DNA of 13,522 nucleotides from Metarhizobium sp039808465 (GCA_039808465.1 JBDHTA010000115.1:1-13522), one strand, 5' to 3'; shown: positions 1 to 7,405, numbered from the stretch's first letter. The notes: a model not told the origin generated them from the sequence alone. Program-made: numbers and translations.

Positions 1-114
1 AAGGGATATGCCGCAGCGCTTTCCTCAAACAATGAACATCCGGTGGGGCAAGTCCCCTCTCCCCGCAGGCGGGGAGAGGGTTAGGGTGAGGGGCGAATGC
101 CGGGAGCGCCGCCC
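1..114 (+). other. Left-edge segment; possible 3' tail of the gene upstream of ccmB
   Basis: Nothing certain can be assigned here. The frame beginning at base 2 stays open through the repeat at 54-93 and stops at TGA 116-118. That stop overlaps the ccmB ATG (115-117) as ATGA, an arrangement typical of coupled operon genes. Rhizobial ccm operons usually have ccmA, the haem-exporter ATPase, directly before ccmB, so this could be a ccmA tail extended by the repeat. The other two + frames stop at TGA 33-35 and TAG 82-84, and either could equally be the true end. No ABC-ATPase motif lies within the visible 38 codons, so the identity is inference from context only. Confidence 0.25.
54..93. repeat. 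Dispersed intergenic palindromic repeat (GC-rich hairpin unit)
   Basis: Bases 55-66 (CCCTCTCCCCGC) pair perfectly with 69-80 (GCGGGGAGAGGG), a 12-bp stem with almost no loop, followed by a TTAGGGTGAGGGG tail at 81-93. On the minus strand it would read as the Leu-Thr-Leu-Ser-Pro peptide familiar from spurious small proteins in proteobacterial genomes. This matches a widespread dispersed repeat type. Only one copy is in this window, so family membership rests on recognition rather than comparison. The tail ends 21 bases before the chosen ccmB start. Confidence 0.6.
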
Positions 115-774
115 ATGATCGCCCTTTTCCTCCGGGATCTGAAACTGTCGATCCGCGCAGGCGGCGGGGCGCTGATCGGGGTGCTGTTCTTCCTCACCAT
201 CGTCGCCGTCATTCCCTTCGGCGTCGGGCCGGATCTGAACCTGCTGTCGCGCATCGGCCCGGCCATCGTCTGGATCGGCGCGCTGCTTGCCTGCCTGCTC
301 GGGCTCGACCGGCTGTTTCAGGCCGAGCGCGACGACGGCTCGCTCGATGTGCTGATGATGCATGACGCGCCCGCCGTGGTGATGGTCTTCACCAAATGCC
401 TGGCGCATTGGGTGGCGACCGGGCTGCCGCTGGTTCTCGCCTCGCCGCTGCTCGGCCTGTTCATGAACATGAGCGAGGTGGCGATCGGGGCGGTGATGCT
501 GACGCTGCTGGTCGGCTCGCCCGCCATCACCTTCATCGGCGCGGTGGGGGCGGCGGTGGCGGTGGCGCTGCCGCGCGGGGGATTGCTGGTCTCGATCCTC
601 GTGCTGCCGCTTGCCGTGCCGGTGCTGATCTTCGGCGTCAGCGCGTCCTATGCGGCGGTGGAGGATCCCGCCCCGTTTCTGCCGCCTTTCCTCATTCTGA
701 TGGCGCTGACCCTGTTTTTCGCGGCGATCGGCCCGGCGGCCGCCGCACTTGCCCTGCGCAATGCCGCGGATTGA
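115..774 (+). CDS. ccmB: Haem exporter permease CcmB (cytochrome c maturation)
   Basis: CcmB is a membrane subunit of the CcmABCD complex, which releases haem-loaded CcmE for cytochrome c assembly in the periplasm. The 219-residue product has the usual length of the family (about 220) and about six hydrophobic segments. The conserved cytoplasmic stretch LDRLFQAERDDGSLD is at residues 64-78, and the Gly/Ala/Leu-rich region 139-174 fits the second half of the family. The start at 115 is preferred over an in-frame ATG at 97 because MIALFLRDLK is the expected N-terminus and GGGAG lies at 102-106, 8 bases upstream. ccmC follows after 45 bases. Identification is firm; the start is fairly sure. Confidence 0.93.
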   Translation: MIALFLRDLKLSIRAGGGALIGVLFFLTIVAVIPFGVGPDLNLLSRIGPAIVWIGALLACLLGLDRLFQAERDDGSLDVLMMHDAPAVVMVFTKCLAHWVATGLPLVLASPLLGLFMNMSEVAIGAVMLTLLVGSPAITFIGAVGAAVAVALPRGGLLVSILVLPLAVPVLIFGVSASYAAVEDPAPFLPPFLILMALTLFFAAIGPAAAALALRNAAD

Positions 775-819
775 CCGGGATCAATTGCGGGACACGTTTC
801 TTCACTATAAAGACGGCCT

Positions 820-1584
820 ATGAGCGACAATAGCCTTGCCATCACCAAATTCAGCGATCTCGCCAATCCCACCCGGTTTCTGGCGCTGGCGGGGCGCATC
901 CTGCCATGGCTGAGCGCCGCCGCCGCGCTGCTGCTGGCTGCCGGGCTTTATCTCGGCTTCACGGCGGAGGGCGATTACCAGCAGGGCGATACGGTGCGCA
1001 TCATGTATATCCATGTGCCTGCCGCCTGGCTGTCGATGATGTGCTATTCCGTCATGGCGCTGTCGGCGCTCGGCACGCTGGTCTGGCGGCATCCGCTGGC
1101 CGATGTCTCCGCCAAGGCCGCCGCACCCTTGGGCGCTGGCTTCACGCTGATCGCGCTCGTCACCGGTTCGCTGTGGGGCAAGCCGATGTGGGGCACATGG
1201 TGGGTGTGGGATGCGCGGCTGACCTCCGTTTTCGTGCTGTTCCTGATGTATCTCGGCCTGATTGCGCTCAACCGCGCCATGGACGATCCGGCCAGGGCTG
1301 CGCGGGTGTCGGCGGTGCTGATCCTCGTCGGCTTCATCAATATCCCGATCATCAAGTTTTCGGTCGACTGGTGGAACACGCTGCACCAGCCCGCCAGCGT
1401 CATCCGCATGGACGGGCCGACCATCGACGGCGAATTCCTGTGGCCGCTGCTGGTGATGGCGGTGGCCTTCACGCTGATGTTCTTTTCGCTGCATCTCGCC
1501 GCCATGCGCAACGAGATCCTGCGCCGCCGCATCGCCGCGCAACGGCGCATCGCCGCCCGCATGGCGGGCGGAAGAGAGGCCTGA
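820..1584 (+). CDS. ccmC: Haem handling protein CcmC (CcmC/CycZ)
   Basis: CcmC is an integral membrane protein of the haem-handling-protein family. It presents haem to the chaperone CcmE at the periplasmic face of the inner membrane. The 254-residue protein shows the diagnostic tryptophan-rich motif WGTWWVWD at residues 124-131. The two conserved axial histidines lie in HVPAAW (H65) and WWNTLHQ (H189), flanking it. About six membrane segments are apparent. The N-terminal ~28 residues precede the first membrane segment, and the C-terminus is Arg/Ala-rich and probably cytoplasmic. ccmD begins 4 bases after the stop, so the genes are surely co-transcribed. The ribosome binding site is weak (AAGACGG-like just upstream). 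Confidence 0.96.
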   Translation: MSDNSLAITKFSDLANPTRFLALAGRILPWLSAAAALLLAAGLYLGFTAEGDYQQGDTVRIMYIHVPAAWLSMMCYSVMALSALGTLVWRHPLADVSAKAAAPLGAGFTLIALVTGSLWGKPMWGTWWVWDARLTSVFVLFLMYLGLIALNRAMDDPARAARVSAVLILVGFINIPIIKFSVDWWNTLHQPASVIRMDGPTIDGEFLWPLLVMAVAFTLMFFSLHLAAMRNEILRRRIAAQRRIAARMAGGREA

Positions 1585-1588
1585 ACCG

Positions 1589-1750
1589 ATGAGCCACGCT
1601 TTCTACATCTATACCGCCTATGGCGTTACCGGCCTGATCGTGCTGGCGCTGATCTGTTGGGTCTGGCTCGACGGGCGCGCGCGCATCCGCGAGCTGGCGC
1701 GGCTGGAAGCCGCAGGCATCCGCCGCCGCTCGGCGCAGGGCAAGGCTTGA
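1589..1750 (+). CDS. ccmD: Haem exporter small subunit CcmD
   Basis: This 53-residue gene fills the exact slot between ccmC and ccmG. CcmD is a tiny single-pass protein that stabilises the CcmABC-CcmE complex and helps release holo-CcmE. The product begins MSHAFYIYTAYG, has one membrane helix at about residues 11-27, and ends in an Arg-rich cytoplasmic tail containing ARIRELARLEAAG. An N-terminal aromatic stretch, one helix and a basic tail is the known CcmD architecture. It starts 4 bases after ccmC and ends 3 bases before ccmG. The call rests on architecture, size and position, since the family is poorly conserved. Confidence 0.9.
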   Translation: MSHAFYIYTAYGVTGLIVLALICWVWLDGRARIRELARLEAAGIRRRSAQGKA

Positions 1751-1753
1751 GGC

Positions 1754-2341
1754 ATGGCGCCGCAAACTCCTGAAACCCCCGCGCCCAAAAACCGGCTGCG
1801 CGCCGTGCTGGCGCTGCTGCCGCTGATCGTCTTCATCGCGGTCGCGGCGATCTTCTTCCGGCAACTGGGTTCCGGCAAGGATATTTCGGAAATCCCCTCG
1901 GCGCTGATCGGCACGAAGGCGCCCGCGCTCAACCTTCCCGCGCTGGAAGGGGCAAACGTGCCCGCGCTGACCGATGCGGCGATCCGGGGCAGGCTGACGC
2001 TGGTGAACGTCTTCGCCTCCTGGTGCGTGCCCTGCCGTCAGGAACATCCGATCCTGAAGGAACTGGCGCAGGACAATCGAATCCAGATCGTCGGCATCAA
2101 CTACAAGGACCGCACGGAAAACGCGCTGCGTTTCCTTGGCGAACTCGGCAATCCCTATGCCGCCATCGGCGTCGATCCGAACGGCAAGGCTGCGATCGAC
2201 TGGGGCGTCTACGGCATCCCCGAGTCCTATCTGGTCGCCGCCGACGGCACGATCCTTTACAAGCGCGTCGGCCCCTTCGATGAGAAGAGCGTGCGGGACG
2301 GATTGTTTCCGGCGATCGAGAAGGCGCTGTCGGGCGGCTAG
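1754..2341 (+). CDS. ccmG: Thiol:disulfide interchange protein CcmG/CycY (DsbE family)
   Basis: CcmG is a membrane-anchored periplasmic thioredoxin-like protein that reduces the haem-binding cysteines of apocytochrome c or of CcmH. In the 195-residue product the membrane anchor is at about residues 14-36. The redox motif WCVPC is at 90-94 in the context VNVFASWCVPCRQEHP. The family motif GINYKD is at 114-119, and the cis-proline loop GVYGIPE is at 151-157 (Pro156). All expected features are present. Its TAG stop (2339-2341) overlaps the TAG stop of the convergent UPF0314 gene (2338-2340, minus), leaving no space for a terminator. No ccmHIF genes appear here; in related genomes they are elsewhere. 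Confidence 0.95.
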   Translation: MAPQTPETPAPKNRLRAVLALLPLIVFIAVAAIFFRQLGSGKDISEIPSALIGTKAPALNLPALEGANVPALTDAAIRGRLTLVNVFASWCVPCRQEHPILKELAQDNRIQIVGINYKDRTENALRFLGELGNPYAAIGVDPNGKAAIDWGVYGIPESYLVAADGTILYKRVGPFDEKSVRDGLFPAIEKALSGG

Positions 2342-2928
2342 AGGCCGCCCTGCCATGCCTTGACCGATTCCAGCGGCCAGACCAGCATCAGCACGTTGAG
2401 GGTGAGGTTGTCGCGGATCATCCAGCCGGTGAACGCCTCGAAGAACAGCGCAATCGCGACCGTCAGCCAGACCGGGGCGCGGGCGGCGAACAGGAAACCG
2501 GCGGCCATGGCAAGCGTGTCCATGGCAGAGTTCAGGATGCTGTCGCCGTAATAATCCAGCGAGATCGTCTGGGCGCGGTAGCGCTCGATGATAACAGGCG
2601 AGTTTTCGAGGATCTCCCAGCCCGCCTCGATCACCAGCGCGGCGCAGAGGCGCAGCGCCAGCGGCTTGCCGCGCAGCAGCCAGAAGGTGAGAGCGTAGAA
2701 GATGAAGCCGTGAATGATGTGCGAGGGCGTGTACCAGTCGGAAATATGCTGGGAATTGCCCTCGGATTTGACCACGCCTTCCCAGAGCTTGATCGTGCCG
2801 CATTCGCAGATGACCACGCGGCCCATCATGTATTCGGCGAGGATCTGGACGAGCAGCACCGCCGCGCAGGCCAGCAGCCAGAAGCGGGTGGAGGCGTCGC
2901 GTTCGGGAGAGGAGGCGGTGAGGCTCAC
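2338..2928 (-). CDS. UPF0314 / DUF2585 family membrane protein, function unknown
   Basis: This 196-residue membrane protein resembles the rhizobial UPF0314 (DUF2585) family, which has no established function. The GTG start at 2928 overlaps the TGA of ispZ (GTGA) and has GAGG 7 bases upstream; the family-like sequence begins just after it. Hydrophobic segments lie near residues 16-34, 71-87, 92-106, 131-150 and 153-170. Polar residues that look functional cluster in or beside them: CECG (C41, C43), SQHISDWYTPSHIIHGF (H61, D64, H70, H73), E101 and WE..EN (104-109), and DYYGDSILNSAMD (D125, D129, N133, D137). The pattern could be a metal- or lipid-related membrane active site, but that is inference. 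It is the last gene of the minus-strand unit. Confidence 0.88.
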   Translation of the reverse strand: MSLTASSPERDASTRFWLLACAAVLLVQILAEYMMGRVVICECGTIKLWEGVVKSEGNSQHISDWYTPSHIIHGFIFYALTFWLLRGKPLALRLCAALVIEAGWEILENSPVIIERYRAQTISLDYYGDSILNSAMDTLAMAAGFLFAARAPVWLTVAIALFFEAFTGWMIRDNLTLNVLMLVWPLESVKAWQGGL

Positions 2929-3560
2929 TTCTGCGCCTCGACGCTGTGGCGCATGATCAGCGGCATCTGCGCCAGCGTGAACAGGATGGTGATCGGCATC
3001 GTGCCCCAGACCTTGAAGTTCACCCAGACATCGTCGGAGAAATTGCGCCACACCGCCTCGTTCAGCACGGCGAGGAACAGGAAGAACACGCCCCAGCGCA
3101 GCGTCAGCTTGCGCCAGCCGGTATCGTCGAGCTGGAAGGCGGCGTTGAAGACATAGCCGAGCAGCGATTTGCCGAACAGCAGGCCGCCGAGCAGCACCGC
3201 GCCGAACAGGGTGTTGACGATGGTCGGCTTCATCTTGATGAAGGTCTCGTCCTGCAACCAGATCGACAGCGAGCCGAACACCAGCACGACGACGCCCGAC
3301 ACGAAGGGCATCACCGGCAGGTGCCGGAAAACGACCCGCGAGACGATCAGCGAGGCGATGGTCGCCACCATGAACAGGCCCGTCGCCACCAGCAGCGGCC
3401 CGCCCAGCGCCGAAAGCGCGGGGAATTTTTGCACCAGCCATTCGCCACGCAGGTTGGCGAAGAAGAAGACGAGCAGCGGCCCGAGTTCCAGAGCCAGTTT
3501 CAGCATCGGATGCTGGCGCTCGGCGGGGCTGGGGGCGTTTTCATTCGGGGTGGCGGTCAT
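2925..3560 (-). CDS. yciB: Inner membrane septation protein A (YciB/IspZ family)
   Basis: The 211-residue polytopic membrane protein belongs to the intracellular septation protein A family (YciB, formerly IspZ), linked in enterobacteria to cell envelope synthesis and division. Recognisable stretches are LELGPLLVFFFAN (24-36), DETFIKMKPTIVNTLFG (104-120) and the region 149-186, with WRKLTLRWG and LNEAVWRNFSDDVWVNFKVWG. Five or so membrane segments are evident. The ATG at 3560 is chosen over one at 3617 because AGGA sits 7 bases before it, while the longer start lacks a Shine-Dalgarno sequence and adds 19 non-conserved residues. It follows ftsY by 74 bases and overlaps UPF0314 by 4. Confidence 0.9.
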   Translation of the reverse strand: MTATPNENAPSPAERQHPMLKLALELGPLLVFFFANLRGEWLVQKFPALSALGGPLLVATGLFMVATIASLIVSRVVFRHLPVMPFVSGVVVLVFGSLSIWLQDETFIKMKPTIVNTLFGAVLLGGLLFGKSLLGYVFNAAFQLDDTGWRKLTLRWGVFFLFLAVLNEAVWRNFSDDVWVNFKVWGTMPITILFTLAQMPLIMRHSVEAQK

Positions 3561-3634
3561 GCCGGGATCCTGATTTCGGATGAGGTTGCGGGCGCTGTGG
3601 CGCGCCAGCATGGCCAATCTGTGACGTATGCGGG

Positions 3635-5029
3635 TTAATGCGCAAGCCCGGCGATGACGCGGGCGAAATCACGCGCCTCGAAGGGCTCCAGATCATCGAT
3701 GCCTTCGCCGACGCCGATGAAATAGACCGGCAGCTTGTGCTTGGCCGAGATGGCGACGAGGATGCCGCCGCGCGCCGTGCCGTCGAGCTTGGTCATGATC
3801 AGGCCGTTGACACCGGCGACATTGCGGAAGATCTCGACCTGATTGAGCGCGTTCTGGCCGGTGGTGGCGTCGAGGGTTTGCAGCACCGTATGTGGCGCGT
3901 CGGGATCGAGCTTGCCGAGCACGCGCACGATCTTTTCCAGCTCCGCCATCAGCTCGGCCTTGTTTTGCAGGCGCCCGGCGGTGTCGATGATCAGCACGTC
4001 GCACTTTTTGGCCTTCGCCTGTTCGAAGGCGTCATAGGCGAGGCCTGCGGCATCCGCACCGAGCTTGGTGCCGATGAATTCCGATTTCGTCCGATCCGCC
4101 CAGATCTTCAATTGCTCGATGGCGGCGGCGCGGAACGTGTCGCCTGCGGCCACCATCACCTTCAGGCCCGCGCCGGAGAGTTTTGCGGCGAGCTTGCCGA
4201 TGGTGGTGGTCTTGCCGGTGCCGTTGACGCCGACGACGAGGATGACATGCGGCTTGTGCGAGAGGTCGAGCTGCAAGGGCTTGGCGACGGGGCCGAGAAC
4301 CTTGGTGATTTCGTCGGCCATGATGCGGCTGACATCCTCGCCGGTGACATCCTTGCCGTAGCGTTCGGAGGCCAGCGTGTCGGTGACGCGCATAGCGGTT
4401 TCGACGCCGAGATCGGCCTGGATCAGCAGATCCTCCAGATCCTGCAAGGTCTCCTCGTCCAGCTTGCGCTTGGTGAAGAGGGCGGCGATCTGGCCGGTGA
4501 GCTGCGAGGAGGTGCGGGCGAGACCGGCGCGCAGGCGCTGGAACCAGCTCAGCTTCGGCTGCGGCGTTGCGGCGGCAGGCTCCGCTTCGGCCGCGCCGGT
4601 GGCGAAGCCCTTGGGCAAGGCGATGGGGGCCGCCGGTTCGGCTTCGATGGTTTCCGGCGTTTCGGCCATCAACTCAGGCGAAGCTTCTTCCGCCTCGGCC
4701 TCGGCTTGCAGCAGTTCCAGCGGCACGGTGCCGATTTCACTGACCTCGATGGCTTCGGGTAGGAGCGGCGGCTCTTCCTCGGATTCCTCTTCGGGGCTGG
4801 CTTCCGTCACCGCCTCGAAGGTTTCCGATGACGTTTCCTCGGGGGTGGTTTCGGCGGGAGCCGGTGTTTCCGGCACTGACAGTTCTGCGGCGGCCGGCGC
4901 TTCGGCCTCAGGGGCCGGAGCCTCGGGCGCAGTGGTGGCGGCCTCCTGCGGCGGCGCGGTCTTTTCCGCCTCCTCGACCGGCACATCCTTGCCGAAGGTG
5001 AAAACCCGTTTGATGAAACTCAGAGCCAT
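3635..5029 (-). CDS. ftsY: Signal recognition particle receptor FtsY
   Basis: FtsY is the membrane-associated GTPase receptor for the SRP; it docks Ffh-ribosome complexes at the translocon. The 464-residue protein has three parts. Residues ~15-155 form an acidic, Pro/Glu/Ala-rich A domain of low complexity. Residues ~160-245 are the helical N domain. The rest is the G domain, with P-loop GVNGTGKTT (267-275), DTFRAAA (297-303), DTAGR (349-353), TKLDGTARGG (413-422) and the closing GVGEGIDDLEPF (439-450). The N-terminus MALSFIKRVF could form a short amphipathic membrane-binding helix. It begins 15 bases after the mtaB stop, with no strong ribosome binding site, so coupling to mtaB is likely. 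Confidence 0.97.
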   Translation of the reverse strand: MALSFIKRVFTFGKDVPVEEAEKTAPPQEAATTAPEAPAPEAEAPAAAELSVPETPAPAETTPEETSSETFEAVTEASPEEESEEEPPLLPEAIEVSEIGTVPLELLQAEAEAEEASPELMAETPETIEAEPAAPIALPKGFATGAAEAEPAAATPQPKLSWFQRLRAGLARTSSQLTGQIAALFTKRKLDEETLQDLEDLLIQADLGVETAMRVTDTLASERYGKDVTGEDVSRIMADEITKVLGPVAKPLQLDLSHKPHVILVVGVNGTGKTTTIGKLAAKLSGAGLKVMVAAGDTFRAAAIEQLKIWADRTKSEFIGTKLGADAAGLAYDAFEQAKAKKCDVLIIDTAGRLQNKAELMAELEKIVRVLGKLDPDAPHTVLQTLDATTGQNALNQVEIFRNVAGVNGLIMTKLDGTARGGILVAISAKHKLPVYFIGVGEGIDDLEPFEARDFARVIAGLAH

Positions 5030-5044
5030 GAATGATCCGTGACG

Positions 5045-6319
5045 TCAGGCCGCCTGCGGCCTTTTCGATTGCATGAGGAGGTGCCTGCCATTGTGGCCGG
5101 TGATCGTCACCGGCACAAGGGCGCGGGGCGGAAGGCCGCCCGCATCGACAAGCGTGAAATTTTCCGTATGCGCCAGACCGTTGTTTTCCACGAGGATGGT
5201 CTGCTGCGTGCCGGTCATGGCGGTAAGATGGGCGGCGTGGAGGGCGGCGCCGGTTTCGCGCAGGCGCGCGGCGCGGTCCTTCACCAGCGCCCGGTCGAGC
5301 TGAGGCATTCTGGCGGCGGGCGTGTTGGGGCGCGGGCTGTAGGGGAAGACGTGCAGATGCGCGATCCGCGCTTCCTCCGCCATGCTCTGCGCATTGGCGA
5401 ACATATCCTCGGTTTCCGTCGGGAAACCGGCGATCATATCCGCGCCGAAAGCCGTTTCCGGGCGCAGGCGGCGCACCTGTTCGATGAAGGCAAGCGCATC
5501 GACGCGGGAATGCCGCCGCTTCATGCGCTTGAGGATCATGTCGTCGCCATGCTGGAGGGAGAGATGCAGATGCGGCATGAAGCGCGGTTCGTCGGCGATC
5601 AGGTCGAAGAGATGGCGATCCGCCTCGATGCTGTCGATGGAGGAGAGGCGCAGGCGGCGGATATCCGGCACCTGTTTCAAGAGGGTTTTCGCCAGCAGGC
5701 CGAGCGTCGGCGTTCCCGGCAAATCCGCGCCATAGCTGGTGGCGTCGACGCCGGTGAGCACGATTTCGCCGTAGCCGCCATCCGCCAACTTGCGCGCCTG
5801 ATCCACCACCGCGCCCATCGGCACGGAGCGGGAATTGCCGCGCCCATAGGGAATGACGCAGAAGGTGCAGCGGTGATCGCAGCCGTTCTGCACCTGGATG
5901 AAGGCGCGCACATGCCCGTCGATATGCTTCACCATCTGCGGGGCGGTGGCGCGCACGCTCATGATGTCGTTGACGCGCAGCTTCTCTTCCGCCGAGACGC
6001 CGAAATCGGGAAGCGCCCGGTAGGAGGCGGCTTTCAGCTTCTCCTCGTTGCCGAGCACGGCGTCCACCTCCGGCATGGCGGCGAACATTTCCTTCTCCAC
6101 CTGCGCGGCGCAGCCGGTGACGATGATGCGGGCATTGGGATTGTCGCGCCGCGCGCGGCGGATCGCCTGACGGGCCTGCCGCACGGCCTCGCCCGTCACC
6201 GCGCAGGTGTTGACCAGCACGGCATGGTTCAGCCCCGCCTTTTCCGCCTGCCCCCGCATGATCTCGGATTCATAGGTGTTGAGGCGGCAGCCGAAGGTGA
6301 TGATCTCGACGCCGCTCAC
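5045..6319 (-). CDS. mtaB: tRNA (N6-threonylcarbamoyladenosine37-C2)-methylthiotransferase MtaB
   Basis: MtaB is a radical-SAM methylthiotransferase that converts t6A37 to ms2t6A37 in tRNAs reading ANN codons. In the 424-residue product the N-terminal UPF0004 domain has its cluster cysteines at C11 (FGCRLN), C39 (NTCAVT) and C70 (TGCAAQ). The radical-SAM motif CDHRCTFC supplies C147, C151 and C154. A TRAM-like RNA-binding segment closes the protein (about 370-415). MtaB is favoured over MiaB or RimO by FGCRLN and NTCAVT. The GTG start at 6319 overlaps the dapF TGA (GTGA). A longer reading upstream would be only dapF antisense-frame sequence, rich in Arg and without family similarity. Confidence 0.92.
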   Translation of the reverse strand: MSGVEIITFGCRLNTYESEIMRGQAEKAGLNHAVLVNTCAVTGEAVRQARQAIRRARRDNPNARIIVTGCAAQVEKEMFAAMPEVDAVLGNEEKLKAASYRALPDFGVSAEEKLRVNDIMSVRATAPQMVKHIDGHVRAFIQVQNGCDHRCTFCVIPYGRGNSRSVPMGAVVDQARKLADGGYGEIVLTGVDATSYGADLPGTPTLGLLAKTLLKQVPDIRRLRLSSIDSIEADRHLFDLIADEPRFMPHLHLSLQHGDDMILKRMKRRHSRVDALAFIEQVRRLRPETAFGADMIAGFPTETEDMFANAQSMAEEARIAHLHVFPYSPRPNTPAARMPQLDRALVKDRAARLRETGAALHAAHLTAMTGTQQTILVENNGLAHTENFTLVDAGGLPPRALVPVTITGHNGRHLLMQSKRPQAA

Positions 6320-7221
6320 CGCGCCTGCGCTCCGCTGTCGGCGTCCCGCGTCCATGCGCCGGTGGCGGGATCGAGGCGGCCCGACCATTCCCATTCGGCC
6401 GGGCCGGTCATGACCACGCGGTCGTCGCGCTCGCGCCATTCGATGACGAGCGAGCCCCGGTTCGGGCTGCTGGCGACGGTGACGGTGACCTTGCGGCCGG
6501 TGCGGCCGGTGCGCGCTCCGCTGACGGCGGCGGCACAGGCGGCGGAGCCGCAGGCGAGCGTCAGCCCCGCGCCGCGCTCCCAAGTGCGCGTCGTCATGGT
6601 GTTTTCGGAGGTGACGTGGGCGAGCGTGATATTGGCCTTTTCCGGGAACATCGGATGGTTTTCGAGAAGCGGGCCGAAGCGGTGCAGGTCGAATTCCATG
6701 GGGTCGCGATCCACCCAGAACACCGCATGCGGATTGCCCATCGACATGACGGCGGGCGAATGCAGCACGGGATCGTCGATCGGGCCGATCTGCAATTCGA
6801 TGCGGCTGGTGTCGTGGAACTCCTCGGCGAGCGGAATGCGGTTCCAGTCGAAGACCGGGCGGCCCATGTCGACGGAAATCAGCCCGTCTTCATGCTCCTC
6901 GGCATTCAGGATGCCCGCGACTGTCTGGAAGGTGAAGCTTTTGCGGCCTGTTTCGGCGGCGAGCGCCTGCACCACGCAGCGCGTGCCGTTGCCGCAGGCC
7001 TGCGCTTTCGTGCCGTCGCAATTGATGATGTCGATCCATGCGTCGGTGCCGTCGGCCTTGGGATCGTGGATCGCCATTATCTGGTCGAAACCGGTCTGAG
7101 CGTCGGCGGCCAGCGCAATTGCGGCCCCAGGCGTCACCTGATCCTTGCGGCCGCGCATGTCGGCGACAAGAATCCTGTTGCCAAGACCGTTCATCTTTGC
7201 GAATTCGACCGTGCCGTTCAT
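6316..7221 (-). CDS. dapF: Diaminopimelate epimerase DapF
   Basis: DapF interconverts LL- and meso-diaminopimelate in the cytoplasm, giving the lysine precursor and a peptidoglycan cross-link residue. The 301-residue length is slightly above the usual ~275. The catalytic cysteine pair is in ACGNGTRC (C76) and TLACGSAACA (C224). Substrate-site motifs KMNGLGN (9-15), MGNPHAV (161-167) and WERGAG (214-219) are present. The ATG at 7221 has AAGGA 9 bases upstream. A TTG codon 9 bases earlier directly abuts that AAGGA and is rejected. The last ~25 residues (EWSGRLDPATG onward) extend past the usual end. It heads the minus-strand unit. Confidence 0.95.
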   Translation of the reverse strand: MNGTVEFAKMNGLGNRILVADMRGRKDQVTPGAAIALAADAQTGFDQIMAIHDPKADGTDAWIDIINCDGTKAQACGNGTRCVVQALAAETGRKSFTFQTVAGILNAEEHEDGLISVDMGRPVFDWNRIPLAEEFHDTSRIELQIGPIDDPVLHSPAVMSMGNPHAVFWVDRDPMEFDLHRFGPLLENHPMFPEKANITLAHVTSENTMTTRTWERGAGLTLACGSAACAAAVSGARTGRTGRKVTVTVASSPNRGSLVIEWRERDDRVVMTGPAEWEWSGRLDPATGAWTRDADSGAQAR

Positions 7222-7307
7222 AGGATTCAATCCTTCATTTCGTCGGGCCTATATGGCGGAATCCTTGAGAAATTACCAGAGCAAGGACAGGCCCATCCCG
7301 TCCGGCC

Positions 7308-7336
7308 TTGACTTTGCGGGCGTTTTCCTGTCTAAG
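7308..7336 (+). promoter_or_regulatory. Candidate housekeeping promoter for ffh
   Basis: TTGACT (7308-7313) and TCTAAG (7331-7336) are separated by 17 bases and preceded by C, close to the alphaproteobacterial sigma-70 pattern CTTGAC-N17-CTATAT. The -35 is strong (5 of 6 to TTGACA) and the -10 modest (4 of 6 to TATAAT). Initiation near 7343 would give a leader of about 170 bases before ffh. This is inferred from the sequence pattern only. Confidence 0.45.
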
Positions 7337-7405
7337 CCCGGAAAATTCTGCGACGAGACAAGCTCCGAGCCGCCGACCGGGACAATAGACGAACCCGGAG
7401 GTCAA

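Noticed and set aside
54..93. Palindromic unit as a CRISPR repeat or transcription terminator
   Set aside because: There is a single copy without spacers, and the stem is followed by G/T-mixed sequence rather than a T-run.
785..811. TTGCGG and TATAAA before ccmC as a promoter
   Set aside because: The spacer is only 15 bases, the -35 is poor, and the -10 sits 8 bases from the start codon; operon read-through is simpler.
1469..2803. A long minus-strand frame spanning ccmC, ccmD and ccmG antisense
   Set aside because: It overlaps real plus-strand genes and, at its 5' end, reads UPF0314 in the wrong frame.
3638..4762. A 374-codon plus-strand frame antisense to ftsY
   Set aside because: It is a shadow of the FtsY N and G domains; the composition is Gly/Ala/Asp/Leu-rich without motifs.
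5039..7099. A 686-codon open frame on the plus strand, antisense to mtaB and dapF
   Set aside because: It lies opposite two genes with clear catalytic motifs, its product is His/Arg/Gly-rich without recognisable domains, and such shadow frames are common in GC-rich DNA.
7228..7230. TTG as an alternative dapF start, adding three residues
   Set aside because: It directly abuts the AAGGA, which is correctly spaced (9 bases) for the ATG at 7221.
7248..7253. TATAGG on the minus strand as the dapF promoter -10
   Set aside because: No -35-like hexamer occurs 16-18 bases upstream, so it is not called as a promoter.
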